Source of the DNA: Myxococcales bacterium
Lineage (GTDB): Bacteria > Myxococcota_A > Polyangia > Polyangiales > Polyangiaceae
Reading direction: 5' to 3'
Length of the DNA: 33,530 nucleotides
Assembly (NCBI GenBank): GCA_021847645.1
Contig: JAJZQG010000080.1
Location: forward strand, 1 to 33,530
Shown: piece after piece, positions 16,116-24,993 of the stretch
Numbering within the stretch: the stretch's first letter is position 1
Layout: each line of letters begins with the position of its first letter
Notes under the pieces: model-generated
The model's input: only the letters and a program-made list of their open reading frames with translations
Told to the model about the DNA's origin: nothing
Databases searched by the model: none
Made by a program: the position numbers and the translations under genes

Positions 16116-18845
16116 TCAGAAGTAGGTCGCGACCACGGCCAGCGTGCTCAGGTCGACCAGCAGCAGCCCCTGGGTGGCACCGTCAGCCACGGCAAGCTGC
16201 CCGGTCTGGGGAACCAGCTGCATCGATTGAGGCTGCACGTAGGCGGTGCTCGACGCCAGGCTGATCATCAGGGGAACGAACCCGTTGAGCGTCGAGAAGC
16301 TGAACGTCATGTCGCGCTCGCTCGGGGCGCCACCCTTCCACACCACGAACTGCAGGAGGGGGTTGCGGAAGACCTTGGGGTCGTCGAACGTCGGGATGGC
16401 GTCCGTCTTGGGATCGAGCTCGTAGGCCCGTGCATCGTAGTAGTCGCGCGTGGGATCGCAGGTGTCGATGCAGCGTGCCGTGTTGGGATCCGTCACGACC
16501 TTGTGCAGGAATCCAGTGCTCGAGCCCGTGACCAGCCACTGGTTGGAGGCGCGCACGCCGTAGGTCGGCAGGAACGGGAAGCAGCAGCGCGTGAAGTCGC
16601 TGACGTTCTCGACGACCAAGTGGTCCTGATAGGCCTCGACGATGGGCAAGTCGCGCGCCGTCGTGGGCGTGTCGGGAAGACCGAAGGTTTGGCGGCATTG
16701 CAGCAGGGAGCACTTGCCCGAAACCGAAGGCCAATAGGGATCATTGGCGTCGAGGAAGTCGCTGGTGAGCTGTACGACGTCGGTGTGGCTTTGCGCCCAA
16801 TCGCTCGGGGCGTCGACGCCACGCTTCTCGCCGACGTTGCGTGCGGCATCCAGGTCGTGCACGCCGTGATCGCAGAAGAACGCGCCGGAATCCCAGAAGA
16901 CCGTGCGACCGGTGGCATCGGTGGCGGAGTCGATGCGTCCGACATGGCCGACGAACCCCGGCAGGCTGCCCTCGAAGCTCACGGACCAGTTCTGCTCGAA
17001 GTGCACCCGCGGCTCGCGGTAGTCGAACAGCAACATGTTCTGGTCGGCGGTGTCCGGATTGGTCTGCACCTTGGTCGGGTCGAGAGGCTGCCCGCCGATC
17101 AGCAACGAGGGATCGGTCTTGATCGGCGCGAGCAGGCGCGGATGCTTCTTGCCGTCGTCGCTCTGGTCCGTCGCCAGAACCGCGTTGTCCAGGCTCAGCA
17201 CCGGGTAGGTCTGCAGAGCGGGCACGTGCGCTCCCGAGGCCTGGTCGGTCCCGAAGTAGTTGGCGTCGCGCAGTTGGTTGCGCTCGATGACATCGCAGGA
17301 AGCCTCGCCGTCCGCGCCCTGGTAGCTCGCGAACGTCTCGTCGCGACAGGCGCCGGTCCCCGTGTCCTTGGGGCGACGGCACGGTGCATCGAAGTCGTCG
17401 ACGTCGACCACGACGACCTGACCGTTGGTCAGGGCGAGGAAGCCGAAGATGCCGCGAAGATTGCGCGGGCCAGCGCCCGTGGTGTAGTCCGACGAGGTGC
17501 GGTAGCCCGCGCCGACGGCCGTGTCATCGGCCGGGTTGCACTGCGTTCCCACCTGCGCAACGCCCGAGGTCTGGTCGGCGATGGGCGAGTCGCGCAGCGC
17601 AAACGAGATCGATTGCACGGGCACCGACAACGAGATCCGATCCGGCGCGCCGAACGGGTCCGTCTGGGCGTTCTTGCGCACCAGCGGCGTGCGCTCGCTC
17701 GACCCGGGGCTCACGTCGAACGCCATCACCGAGCCCTCGCGAAGATCCACCGCGTAGACGAACTTCTTGCCATCCGTGGTGGTCGGGCTCACCGCGATGC
17801 CGCGCGTGACCACCACGCGCGTCGGATCCTCGGCGGAACGCGGCAGCAGCGGGTCGCGCTCCACGATGTTGCACGGATCGGACACGTCGAGCACGTGAAT
17901 GACCGGCGCGGACTCGTCGGACACGTATAGCGTCGAGGTCTCTTCATCCAACGCGAAGGAGCTGGGGCGAGGGACGTAGCCCGATGAGGTGCTGACGTCG
18001 GCCGGCTGCGTGAGAGAGCACTGCGCCCGCTCGTTCGCGAGGTCGGTCGGCCAGACCTCCTGGGGCCACGACGGCGGCAGCTTGACTTGCAGCTGGATGT
18101 ACGGCGCGTCGGGGTCGCACGCTTCGAAGCTGCCGGGCGTCTTGTCGAGGATCTTCTGGGCGTCGAGCACCGCCAGCATGCCCTCGTCGGGCAGCGAGAC
18201 CAGCAGCTTGCGCACGCCGGCCGGGCCACCTTCCTTCGACAGATCGCCCTGCGGGTGGTCGCCCTCGAGCGGGTTGCCGGCGCAGTCGGCCTGGGTTGCG
18301 CCGCTGGCGCCGGGCTGCACCAGCACTTTCATCTCACCGGGCGCTGACGGCAGCGCGCAGGCGGCGAAGGAGTTCAGCTGGGCCGGGCCTTTCATCAGCG
18401 TGCGCGAGGGAATGGCCCAGATGGATTGGCTGGTGGCGGACGCCGAGGAAACGAACGCGGCGGTGCTGCCCGGGGTCGTGACCACGTCGACCGGGTTGGC
18501 GCCGGTGGGCACGAAGTTGAAGCCGGGCTTGGACGGGTCCATGTCGACCACGGTGCCGGCGAGCAGGTCGATGAGGGCGATCTCGCCGCGGATGGGCTGG
18601 GTGACGAGGGCCGTGAGGTGGTTGTAGGGCTTGTTCGGATCGTGCGGGTAGTACGAGGCGCAGGTATCGAGGGCGGCGCCGGGGTTGTCCTTGTCGGCCG
18701 ACAAGCACCAGAACGCGACCCTGCCCGAGTGCTCCAGCGACCGAACGGGCACGTTGATCGGCTGCTGCGCGCAAGACAGCGCGGCGGCCGCGGCGAGCGA
18801 CGATGCGGCCAGACCTACGGCGGCTCGAAAGGAAAGCGGACGCAC
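16116..18845 (-). CDS. Large secreted lipoprotein with beta-propeller-like repeats
   Basis: I do not recognise a named family. The product is 909 residues. I chose the GTG at 18845 because it follows the previous stop by 1 base, has GGGAG upstream, and starts a clean signal peptide (RPLSFRAAVGLAASS ... AALSC) with lipidation expected at Cys25. Earlier in-frame starts lie inside the neighbouring gene. The mature protein has repeated short beta segments of the kind STLYVSDESAPVIHVLDVSD, VVVVDVDDFDAP, LLVSLPDEGMLAVLD and GQLAVADGATQGLLLVDLS. These suggest one or more YVTN/NHL-type propellers. Many cysteines are scattered, as expected for a disulfide-bonded envelope protein. It forms a pair with the upstream lipoprotein and precedes mutS by 11 bases. 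Its function is unknown; surface display or binding is an inference. Confidence 0.82.
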   Translation of the reverse strand: MRPLSFRAAVGLAASSLAAAAALSCAQQPINVPVRSLEHSGRVAFWCLSADKDNPGAALDTCASYYPHDPNKPYNHLTALVTQPIRGEIALIDLLAGTVVDMDPSKPGFNFVPTGANPVDVVTTPGSTAAFVSSASATSQSIWAIPSRTLMKGPAQLNSFAACALPSAPGEMKVLVQPGASGATQADCAGNPLEGDHPQGDLSKEGGPAGVRKLLVSLPDEGMLAVLDAQKILDKTPGSFEACDPDAPYIQLQVKLPPSWPQEVWPTDLANERAQCSLTQPADVSTSSGYVPRPSSFALDEETSTLYVSDESAPVIHVLDVSDPCNIVERDPLLPRSAEDPTRVVVTRGIAVSPTTTDGKKFVYAVDLREGSVMAFDVSPGSSERTPLVRKNAQTDPFGAPDRISLSVPVQSISFALRDSPIADQTSGVAQVGTQCNPADDTAVGAGYRTSSDYTTGAGPRNLRGIFGFLALTNGQVVVVDVDDFDAPCRRPKDTGTGACRDETFASYQGADGEASCDVIERNQLRDANYFGTDQASGAHVPALQTYPVLSLDNAVLATDQSDDGKKHPRLLAPIKTDPSLLIGGQPLDPTKVQTNPDTADQNMLLFDYREPRVHFEQNWSVSFEGSLPGFVGHVGRIDSATDATGRTVFWDSGAFFCDHGVHDLDAARNVGEKRGVDAPSDWAQSHTDVVQLTSDFLDANDPYWPSVSGKCSLLQCRQTFGLPDTPTTARDLPIVEAYQDHLVVENVSDFTRCCFPFLPTYGVRASNQWLVTGSSTGFLHKVVTDPNTARCIDTCDPTRDYYDARAYELDPKTDAIPTFDDPKVFRNPLLQFVVWKGGAPSERDMTFSFSTLNGFVPLMISLASSTAYVQPQSMQLVPQTGQLAVADGATQGLLLVDLSTLAVVATYF

Positions 18846-18846
18846 G

Positions 18847-20424
18847 TTACTTCGACTCCCTGGGAGGCTTGGGCACGCCGATGGTCGCGACGATCGTGGC
18901 GTACGTGTCGGCGTTGCGCATGTCCAGATCGACTGCGCCCACATACGAGTCGGTGAAATGCACCACATACAGATAGGGGGCCAAAGGATCCTGCACCAGT
19001 CCCTGGGGGCCGCGTCCCGTGGAGATCTGCCCGTCGACCCGACGCCCAACCGGGTCGTAGATGAACACGTAGCGCGAGTCGAAGCACGACACGAACACGC
19101 GCGTCTGCGGGTTGCCGTCACGGCCGATGACCGAGCCGACCAGCACCCGCGAGGCGCCGTACGACAGCGGAATCGAGTCGTAGATGCTCACCTGGTCGTC
19201 GCTGCCCGTGGGGCCGACGTTCGTGCGCGTCTCGCCGACCAGAAGCGAGGGTGGAGAGCGATTGGCGATGTAGACGGCGAGGGGGACTTTCGCGCAATCC
19301 TGCAGGCAGGTGTCGTCCCAGCAGTCGCGCTCGCACGTGTCGCGATCCGCGGGATCGCTGATCGTGGAGCACTGGTCGGAGCAGTGTTGGTCACCGCACG
19401 TGGCCTCGCAGGACTTGCGCTCGGTGGGGTCGAGAGCGATGCCGCGCGAGTCCCAGCCGCCCGCGTTCACGGTGATCGGCGCGGCGCCGGCCCGCGTGAT
19501 GAACGGATGCGAAGGCGCGGCCGCCGTGTCGTCGTAGTAGCGGATCAGGTCCACCTCGGCCGCGGCCCGAAACGTCGCCAGGAAGCCCGGCTGGTAGTTC
19601 AGCCCCACGCGCCACGCATACTTGGGCGGCGGGACCGCCACCACGCCCACCGCTCCATAAGGGAACCCGCCCGCCACGAACTGCAGCGTCGGAACGCCGT
19701 CCCACTCGTTGGTCAACAGGCTCATGGCGCCCGTGGTCTGGTGCGAGACCACGATGGCGCTGCCGTCTTCGGTCGACGCCAGATCAAAGGGCTCGGGCGG
19801 CAACACCGCACCGCGCAGGTTCGCCTTCGGATCTTGGCCGGCACGGTGGGCCGCGTCGCATCGCGGCGAGCCCGCCGTCTGGCCGCAGTACAGCTGGCGA
19901 GGGAAGTCGGTGCCCGTGGCGTAGCGGTCGTCGTCCAGGTCGAGCCAGGTGATGGACGGGTCGCCGCGCACCGGAATGAACAGGCGCGCGCCGGGACCGC
20001 CCTGTCGCTTCAGGACCAGCAGGTTCGTGGCGAACGCGCCGATCTGCGTGGAGGCGACGATGAGCGAGCCTCGGTGATCGGGTGCGGAGGCCAGATCGAT
20101 CGCAGCGCAGCGCCCGGGGTACAGAAGCTTCTGCGGGTTGTCGCCGATTCCTGTGCACGGGTCGGGGTTGGCCGGATCCCACATGCCCTGAACGATCTTG
20201 CGGATCCGATCCAGGTCGAGCGCCACGACCGTGCCCGCGTTGTACTGGAGGTCGAAGTCCGAGTTGGCGACGTACATCGTGTGCCCGGCAGGCGATATCG
20301 CCGCGGCCACGGGATAGTACAGATCGCCGCCGGGCGGCGTGGGTCCCTCACCCGGCGAGACGCACCCGACCGACGCCACGCATGCGGCTGCACCCAAGAA
20401 GGAAAGGAGGCGTTGCCTCGACAT
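18847..20424 (-). CDS. Secreted lipoprotein with beta-propeller-like repeats and a Cys-rich insert
   Basis: This 525-residue envelope protein has no function I can name. The signal peptide RQRLLSFLGAAACVASVGC ends in a lipobox with Cys21. Propeller-type strands follow, among them AAISPAGHTMYVANSD, GTVVALDLDRI, DGSAIVVSHQTTG, RYVFIYDPVGRRVDG and APYLYVVHFTDSYVGAVDLD, a pattern typical of YncE/YVTN-like repeats. Between the two halves lies an insert with eight cysteines (Cys339 to Cys377) arranged as two copies of C-x3-C-x4-C-x3-C separated by 11 residues. The stop TAA is 1 base before the GTG of the next lipoprotein, so both are probably co-translated. The ribosome site before ATG 20424 is weak. 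The two proteins are similar in design but not obviously in sequence. Confidence 0.82.
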   Translation of the reverse strand: MSRQRLLSFLGAAACVASVGCVSPGEGPTPPGGDLYYPVAAAISPAGHTMYVANSDFDLQYNAGTVVALDLDRIRKIVQGMWDPANPDPCTGIGDNPQKLLYPGRCAAIDLASAPDHRGSLIVASTQIGAFATNLLVLKRQGGPGARLFIPVRGDPSITWLDLDDDRYATGTDFPRQLYCGQTAGSPRCDAAHRAGQDPKANLRGAVLPPEPFDLASTEDGSAIVVSHQTTGAMSLLTNEWDGVPTLQFVAGGFPYGAVGVVAVPPPKYAWRVGLNYQPGFLATFRAAAEVDLIRYYDDTAAAPSHPFITRAGAAPITVNAGGWDSRGIALDPTERKSCEATCGDQHCSDQCSTISDPADRDTCERDCWDDTCLQDCAKVPLAVYIANRSPPSLLVGETRTNVGPTGSDDQVSIYDSIPLSYGASRVLVGSVIGRDGNPQTRVFVSCFDSRYVFIYDPVGRRVDGQISTGRGPQGLVQDPLAPYLYVVHFTDSYVGAVDLDMRNADTYATIVATIGVPKPPRESK

Positions 20425-20688
20425 CGCGCGGCACCCTAACGGCAGGACGTGGCCGTGTAAAGGTTCTCAGTCCGTGATCTCCCCAGCCTCGCCGTCGATG
20501 CGACCGCACCCCGTGACCGGCGCTTCAGCGGTCCTCGACCGAGGCGCAGGTGAACGGCGCGCTCGCGCGATCCGCGCATGCTGCGAGCCAGGCGCTCGGC
20601 ACATGCACCCGCGTGCGTCGTCGTTCGCCGCGATCGGCCGCAGGGCTTCCGGGTTGACGCCCCCCGCTCGGTGCGGGAAGAATCCTGC
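20425..20688 (-). other. Spacer between the 54-codon gene and the lipoprotein operon
   Basis: I see no gene in these 264 bases. If the lipoprotein-mutS run has its own promoter it should be here; no -35/-10 pair stands out. Confidence 0.5.
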
Positions 20689-20853
20689 TCATCCAAGGTC
20701 GATGATGAGAACGCCGCGATTCGGCTCGTCCTCTTCCGCATCCTCCGAGCGCTGGGGAGGCGGCAACACGGGCAGCTCGAGCTGCGGCTGCTCATGACGA
20801 TGCTCGCCTTCTTCGCGCTTGCGGATCTGCTCGATGATGAACGGAGGTAACAC
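20689..20853 (-). CDS. Small acidic protein, 54 residues
   Basis: The frame starts at GTG 20853, with GGAG 8 bases upstream, and ends at TGA 20689-20691. The protein reads VLPPFIIEQIRKREE at the start and NRGVLIIDLG at the end, with an acidic, Pro-containing middle (QPQLELPVLPPPQRSEDAEEDE). Both ends are well-formed short motifs: a hydrophobic PPFIIEQIRKRE helix and a VLIIDL strand. I believe similar short proteins with these two ends recur in myxobacterial genomes, but that is recollection. It has no signal peptide or membrane segment. It is divergent from the DUF4350 operon, whose start lies 90 bases away, and co-directional with the lipoproteins. Its function is unknown. Confidence 0.72.
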   Translation of the reverse strand: MLPPFIIEQIRKREEGEHRHEQPQLELPVLPPPQRSEDAEEDEPNRGVLIIDLG

Positions 20854-20943
20854 GGCCGACGCTCCATTCGGTCCCGGCCAGCGCCGGGAAACTCGCTTGA
20901 ACGCCGCAACACTCTAGCAATCGCCGAGATACGGTCAAGTTCG

Positions 20944-22338
20944 GTGCGACCTCCCGTTCCTGCCACGCTTCCGTCCCGCGCAGCGCCCCTGCACCGCGCT
21001 CTCCGCGTCCTCGCCCTTTGCTCCGCGCTCGCCGCCCTGTTGCACGTTTCCCACACCGCCTTCGCCGCTCCCTTCGAAGCCGCCGATACCGGCTGGGAGG
21101 GTATCTCCACGTTCGTCCAGCTTCTGGGCTCGGTCGTCGGCCCCGCCAACGTTGTCGTCACCAACACCCTCGCCTGGTCCGACCTCAAACCCCAAGACGC
21201 CCTCGTCGTCCTGCACCCCATCCAGCCCCTCAATCCCGACGAGCTCTCCGCCTTCCTCAAGTCCGGCGGACGAGTCGCCATCCTCGACGACTACGGGGCG
21301 TCCGACGAGAACCTCAAGCGCTTCCAGATCGAACGCGTCCCCGCGCCCAAGACCCCGGCACGAACCCTTCGCAACAACCCTGCCCTCGCCCTCGCCGAGC
21401 CCGTGTCCGATGTCACCGCCGGACTCGTCGTGGGCGTGCACCCGGTCGTCGCCAACGTGGCGCAGCTCGTCACCAACCACCCGACCGCCTTGACTCACCC
21501 CAACCTCACCCCCGTCTTGCGCATCCCCGCACGGGGCGAGCCCGACGCGATCATCGCGGTCGCGGGCAAGGTCGGCCTCGGACGCCTGTTCGTCGTGTCC
21601 GATCCGTCGATCGTCATCAACGAGATGCTGCGCTACCCGGGCAATCGCGCGTTCGTCGGGGGACTGGGCCAGTACCTGGTCGAGGACGACAAGGACGCCG
21701 GGCGCCGGCAAGGCAAGATCTACGTGGTGGCCAACCAGTTCCAGGAGAGCGGCGCGTTCGGCGGGCATTCGAGCTTCGCCGGCTCGTTGGGCGCGACCTT
21801 CCGCGACATCAGCCGGAAGCTCGGCGACCTGCACCGAACCGGCGTTCCGTCGCACGTGGCCATTGCCATCGGCGCCTTGGCCGCGCTCGGCAGCCTGCTG
21901 TGGCTGGCCCTGGCCGCTGCGCGCGGATACCGGCGCGCACCCCCGCGGTTCGCACGGGCCGTTCCGCTTGTCGCCCAGGGCGGCGTGGCAGGACGCGCCG
22001 CCGTGCTCGGTGCGCCGTCGACACACCGGGCCCTGGCCCTGCTCGAGCTCAAGAGCGCGCTCGAAGAGGTGGTGGCCTCGCGCCTCAATCTCGAGCTGCC
22101 CGTGTCCGCGCCAACACTGATCGACGCCGTGCGACGATCCGGGGCGCTCGACGACGGCGGCATTCAAGGACTGAAGAAGCTGCTATTCACGATGGGCATG
22201 GTAGAGACCAGCGTCGCCGCGGGCAGGCCCGTTCGCGTACGCGAGCGCGATGTCACGGCGGCCGCGGCCCAGGTCCGCCAGGTCATCGAGTCGGTCGAGC
22301 ATCGAGGGCGCAGCGCCGCTGCGCAGCAAGGGAGCTAG
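20944..22338 (+). CDS. DUF4350-type membrane protein of a MoxR operon
   Basis: This is a 464-residue membrane protein typical of MoxR-DUF58 operons. The GTG at 20944 gives a signal peptide (hydrophobic 18-36, cleavage near AFAA at 39-42); the ribosome site is weak. The periplasmic part contains a GATase-like/DUF4350 region: DALVVLHPIQPLNPDELSAFLKSGGRVAILDDYG, and later GLGRLFVVSDPSIVINEMLRYPGN. One membrane span lies at about 304-325 (VAIAIGALAALGSLLWLALAAA). A cytoplasmic domain of about 135 residues follows, with THRALALLELKSALEE and a mixed helical tail. The stop is 1 base before the MoxR ATG. In this gene order the protein probably serves as the membrane partner that MoxR remodels. That role is inferred from context and has not been shown. 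Confidence 0.83.
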   Translation: MRPPVPATLPSRAAPLHRALRVLALCSALAALLHVSHTAFAAPFEAADTGWEGISTFVQLLGSVVGPANVVVTNTLAWSDLKPQDALVVLHPIQPLNPDELSAFLKSGGRVAILDDYGASDENLKRFQIERVPAPKTPARTLRNNPALALAEPVSDVTAGLVVGVHPVVANVAQLVTNHPTALTHPNLTPVLRIPARGEPDAIIAVAGKVGLGRLFVVSDPSIVINEMLRYPGNRAFVGGLGQYLVEDDKDAGRRQGKIYVVANQFQESGAFGGHSSFAGSLGATFRDISRKLGDLHRTGVPSHVAIAIGALAALGSLLWLALAAARGYRRAPPRFARAVPLVAQGGVAGRAAVLGAPSTHRALALLELKSALEEVVASRLNLELPVSAPTLIDAVRRSGALDDGGIQGLKKLLFTMGMVETSVAAGRPVRVRERDVTAAAAQVRQVIESVEHRGRSAAAQQGS

Positions 22339-22339
22339 G

Positions 22340-23308
22340 ATGGAGCCTGTAGGCGCCAACGAAATCGCCGCTGCCAAGGAGAGAATCGACGACCTCCGCA
22401 AGGAAGTGTCCCGCGTCTACATCGGTCCCCAGCGCGTCATCGATTTGCTTCTGGTCTCGCTGCTTTCTCGCGGCCATGTGCTGCTCGAGGGCGTGCCCGG
22501 CGTCGCCAAGACCACCCTCGCCAAGGCTTTCGCCGCAGCCGTCGGCTGCTCCGTGCGGCGCATCCAGTTCACGCCCGACCTGCTGCCCGCCGACATCACC
22601 GGCACCTATGTCCTGTCGCCCCGCGAGGGCACCTTCGCCCTGCGCGCCGGTCCGGTGTTCGCCAACATCGTGCTCGCCGACGAGATCAACCGCGCCCCGG
22701 CCAAGACCCAGTCCGCCCTGCTCGAGGCCATGCAGGAACGCCAGGTCACCATCGAGGGCGACCGCTTCGAGTTGCCCAATCCCTTCATGGTGCTCGCCAC
22801 CCAGAATCCGGTCGATCTCGAAGGCACCTATCCGCTGCCCGAAGCGCAGATCGACCGCTTCCTGGTTCGCGTGTCGGTGGGCTATCCCACGCATCGCGAT
22901 GAGGTCACCGTACTGCGCACGCACAATGCCTCGTCGCCCACGATCAAGCCGGTGCTGGACGCCAACGATGTCGCCGCGCTGCAGACCATCACGTCGCGCG
23001 TGCATGTCGAGGACGACATCTTCGACTACACGGTGGCGCTGGCGGGCTTCACGCGAACGCACTCGCGGGTGGTGTTGGGCGCCTCGCCGCGCGCCTCGCT
23101 CAACTTGCTGCAAGCCGCCAAGGGAGCCGCGGTGCTCGAGGGGCGCCACTTCGTCACGCCCGACGACATCCGCGGGCTGGCCTCGGCCGTGATCGCCCAC
23201 CGGCTCGTTCTGGTGCCCGAGGTCGAGGGCGACGAGAAGGCGCGCGACCAGGTGGTCGAGGAAGCGCTGTCCAAGATCGGCTACCGCCGCGCCGTGCGCG
23301 CGGTCTGA
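22340..23308 (+). CDS. MoxR family AAA+ ATPase
   Basis: This is a cytoplasmic AAA+ chaperone ATPase of 322 residues in the MoxR/RavA branch. Such proteins help mature or insert metal sites in VWA and other partner proteins. The ATG at 22340 follows the preceding stop by 1 base and has AAGGGAG 5 bases upstream. Walker A is GVPGVAKT (51-58), Walker B is VLADEINRAP with Asp114-Glu115, and sensor 1 is in MVLATQNP. EGTYPLPEAQIDRFLVRV and the lid segment GASPRASLNLLQAAKGAA are hallmark sequences. The DUF58 gene starts 8 bases downstream, so the three genes form one operon. No VWA-domain gene is part of the operon, although a VWA lipoprotein lies about 6 kb away. Confidence 0.96.
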   Translation: MEPVGANEIAAAKERIDDLRKEVSRVYIGPQRVIDLLLVSLLSRGHVLLEGVPGVAKTTLAKAFAAAVGCSVRRIQFTPDLLPADITGTYVLSPREGTFALRAGPVFANIVLADEINRAPAKTQSALLEAMQERQVTIEGDRFELPNPFMVLATQNPVDLEGTYPLPEAQIDRFLVRVSVGYPTHRDEVTVLRTHNASSPTIKPVLDANDVAALQTITSRVHVEDDIFDYTVALAGFTRTHSRVVLGASPRASLNLLQAAKGAAVLEGRHFVTPDDIRGLASAVIAHRLVLVPEVEGDEKARDQVVEEALSKIGYRRAVRAV

Positions 23309-23316
23309 GGCTGACG

Positions 23317-24957
23317 TTGCAGGTCTATCCCACGAGCCCCGCCATTCACCTCGCCCTGGCCGGCGCTGGCGTGGTGCTCGTGGGCGTCGTCACGCGCCAG
23401 GTCGCGCTCGTCGCTTGGGGCGGCGGCATCGTGTTCGCCCTGGCCCTCGCCCGTGCCTCGGCCCTCGCCAGCGTGCAGCGGATCCGCTCCGCCGGCTTCG
23501 AGATGCTCTGGACCGCGTCCCACCGCGTCGTGTCCGTCACCCGCGGTGCCGAGATCGAGCTCGAAGCCGAAGTGCGCAATCGCGATACGCGCGCCGCTCG
23601 ATATGTGCACCTTCGCCCCGTGCACTCGAGCCCCCTGCAGGTACGCATCGAGCCCGACACCGGCGAGGTCCCGGCCGGAGGACGGCTGCGTGTGAGCGTG
23701 TGGGTCAGCGCCCCGCGCGTCGGACGCCACGCCGTGCACGGCCTCGCCCTCGAGGTGCAGGGTTCCCCGGGACTGTTCGAGGTCCCGCTGACGTTCGCCA
23801 ATCCGTTCGGCGTCGAGGTCCTGCCGCGGCCGTTCGGCACCATGCTGCTGACCGCGCGCGGTGGCCGCAGCCGCATGGGAGCGGAACAGGGACGGCCCGG
23901 GCCGCTGGCCGGCGACGGCATGGAGCTGCGCGAGCTGCGCGAGCACCAGCCCGGTGATCCATTCAAGCGCATCGCCTGGCGCGCCACGGCCAAGCGCGGG
24001 AAGCTGCTCGTGCGCGACTTCGATCGCGACGAGCGCGATATCGTGTGGATCGTCGTCGATGCGTCCGTGGAGCTGTGGGCCGGGCCGCCTGGATATGCGC
24101 CGCTGGACCTGGGCATCGACGAGGTCTCCTCGGTCGCCAAGCGCCACCTCGCGCGCGGCGATCGCGTCGGGCTCGCCATCGTCGGCGGACGGCTGCGGGG
24201 TCTGCTCGAGCCCGGTCGCGGCGCCAAGCACGCGCACGATATCGCCCTAGCCCTCGCCCTGGTGACCGGCACCTACGACTCCGATCGCAGCGAGCTCGAA
24301 GAGCGCGACGTGGCCCTGCGCGTGATGGAGCATCTTCGCCCGCTCGACGGCCGGCTTGCGCCATCCGATCGCCTCGACCTGGATCGCCTGGCATTTCGCG
24401 CCGAGGCCGCGATGCAGCGCGCACCCTTCCACGGCCTCACGCCCGACGGCCCCACGCCCCGGGAGCGCGTGTTGCGCAGGTATCTGGCGTCGTTCGGCAT
24501 CGAGTCGCCGCCCCGATCGGATCCGGAGCGCCAGCGCACCGACGAGGCGATGATTCGCCTGCTCGAACGCCTGGCGAAGCGAAAGCCTCGTCCGAGCATC
24601 GTGCACATCTGGTCGCCCGCGCCCGACCGGCCGCGCCCCGAGCTGCTGCACGCGATTGCCGGATTGCGCCGCGCCAGCGCGCGGGTGCACTGGATTGCCG
24701 CGCGGGCCGAGCAGGCCATCCAGGTGGGCAACGGACGCGTCGCCGGCATCGTGAACGACGCCGTCATCCTGCGATCGCGCGCCGCGCGCGAACGCGGGGA
24801 GCGGGCTCTGTCGTCGATGGGCGTGAAGGTCGAGCGTGTGCGGCGTTGGGGGGCGCACGGAGAGCGTCATGTGATGGCCGCGCTGACCACCTCGGAAAGC
24901 GGCGCAATCTCGCAGCGCATCTCGACCCCTCCGCCGCCCAAGGCGCCCGACGAGTGA
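23317..24957 (+). CDS. DUF58 domain protein
   Basis: This is a 546-residue membrane-anchored DUF58 protein, the usual partner of MoxR ATPases. The start is probably TTG 23317, with GAGG at 23307-23310 overlapping the MoxR stop. Two hydrophobic segments (about 8-26 and 29-47) anchor the N-terminus. A beta-rich domain (about 60-190) follows. The DUF58 signature LREHQPGDPFKRIAWRATAKRG is at about 206-227, and a VWA-like strand, DIVWIVVDASVELW, comes next with DRVGLAIVGGRL further on. The VWA-like motif has D-A-S-V rather than the full D-x-S-x-S. The C-terminal 200 residues extend beyond the length of many DUF58 proteins, with RPSIVHIWSPAPDRPRPEL near the end and a Pro-rich tail. Confidence 0.9.
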   Translation: MQVYPTSPAIHLALAGAGVVLVGVVTRQVALVAWGGGIVFALALARASALASVQRIRSAGFEMLWTASHRVVSVTRGAEIELEAEVRNRDTRAARYVHLRPVHSSPLQVRIEPDTGEVPAGGRLRVSVWVSAPRVGRHAVHGLALEVQGSPGLFEVPLTFANPFGVEVLPRPFGTMLLTARGGRSRMGAEQGRPGPLAGDGMELRELREHQPGDPFKRIAWRATAKRGKLLVRDFDRDERDIVWIVVDASVELWAGPPGYAPLDLGIDEVSSVAKRHLARGDRVGLAIVGGRLRGLLEPGRGAKHAHDIALALALVTGTYDSDRSELEERDVALRVMEHLRPLDGRLAPSDRLDLDRLAFRAEAAMQRAPFHGLTPDGPTPRERVLRRYLASFGIESPPRSDPERQRTDEAMIRLLERLAKRKPRPSIVHIWSPAPDRPRPELLHAIAGLRRASARVHWIAARAEQAIQVGNGRVAGIVNDAVILRSRAARERGERALSSMGVKVERVRRWGAHGERHVMAALTTSESGAISQRISTPPPPKAPDE

Positions 24958-24993
24958 CGACGGGATGAGCTTTGAATCGGAACCCCCCTGGCC

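Noticed and set aside
16227..17930. 567-codon plus-strand frame opposite the large lipoprotein gene
   Set aside because: Composition (Arg, Val, Ala, His) is that of a shadow frame; the minus-strand frame has a signal peptide, a lipobox and operon spacing.
21018..22352. 444-codon plus-strand frame overlapping the DUF4350 gene
   Set aside because: Arg/Pro-dominated frame-shifted shadow with no domain; the overlapping frame has a signal peptide, a membrane span and 1-base spacing to moxR.
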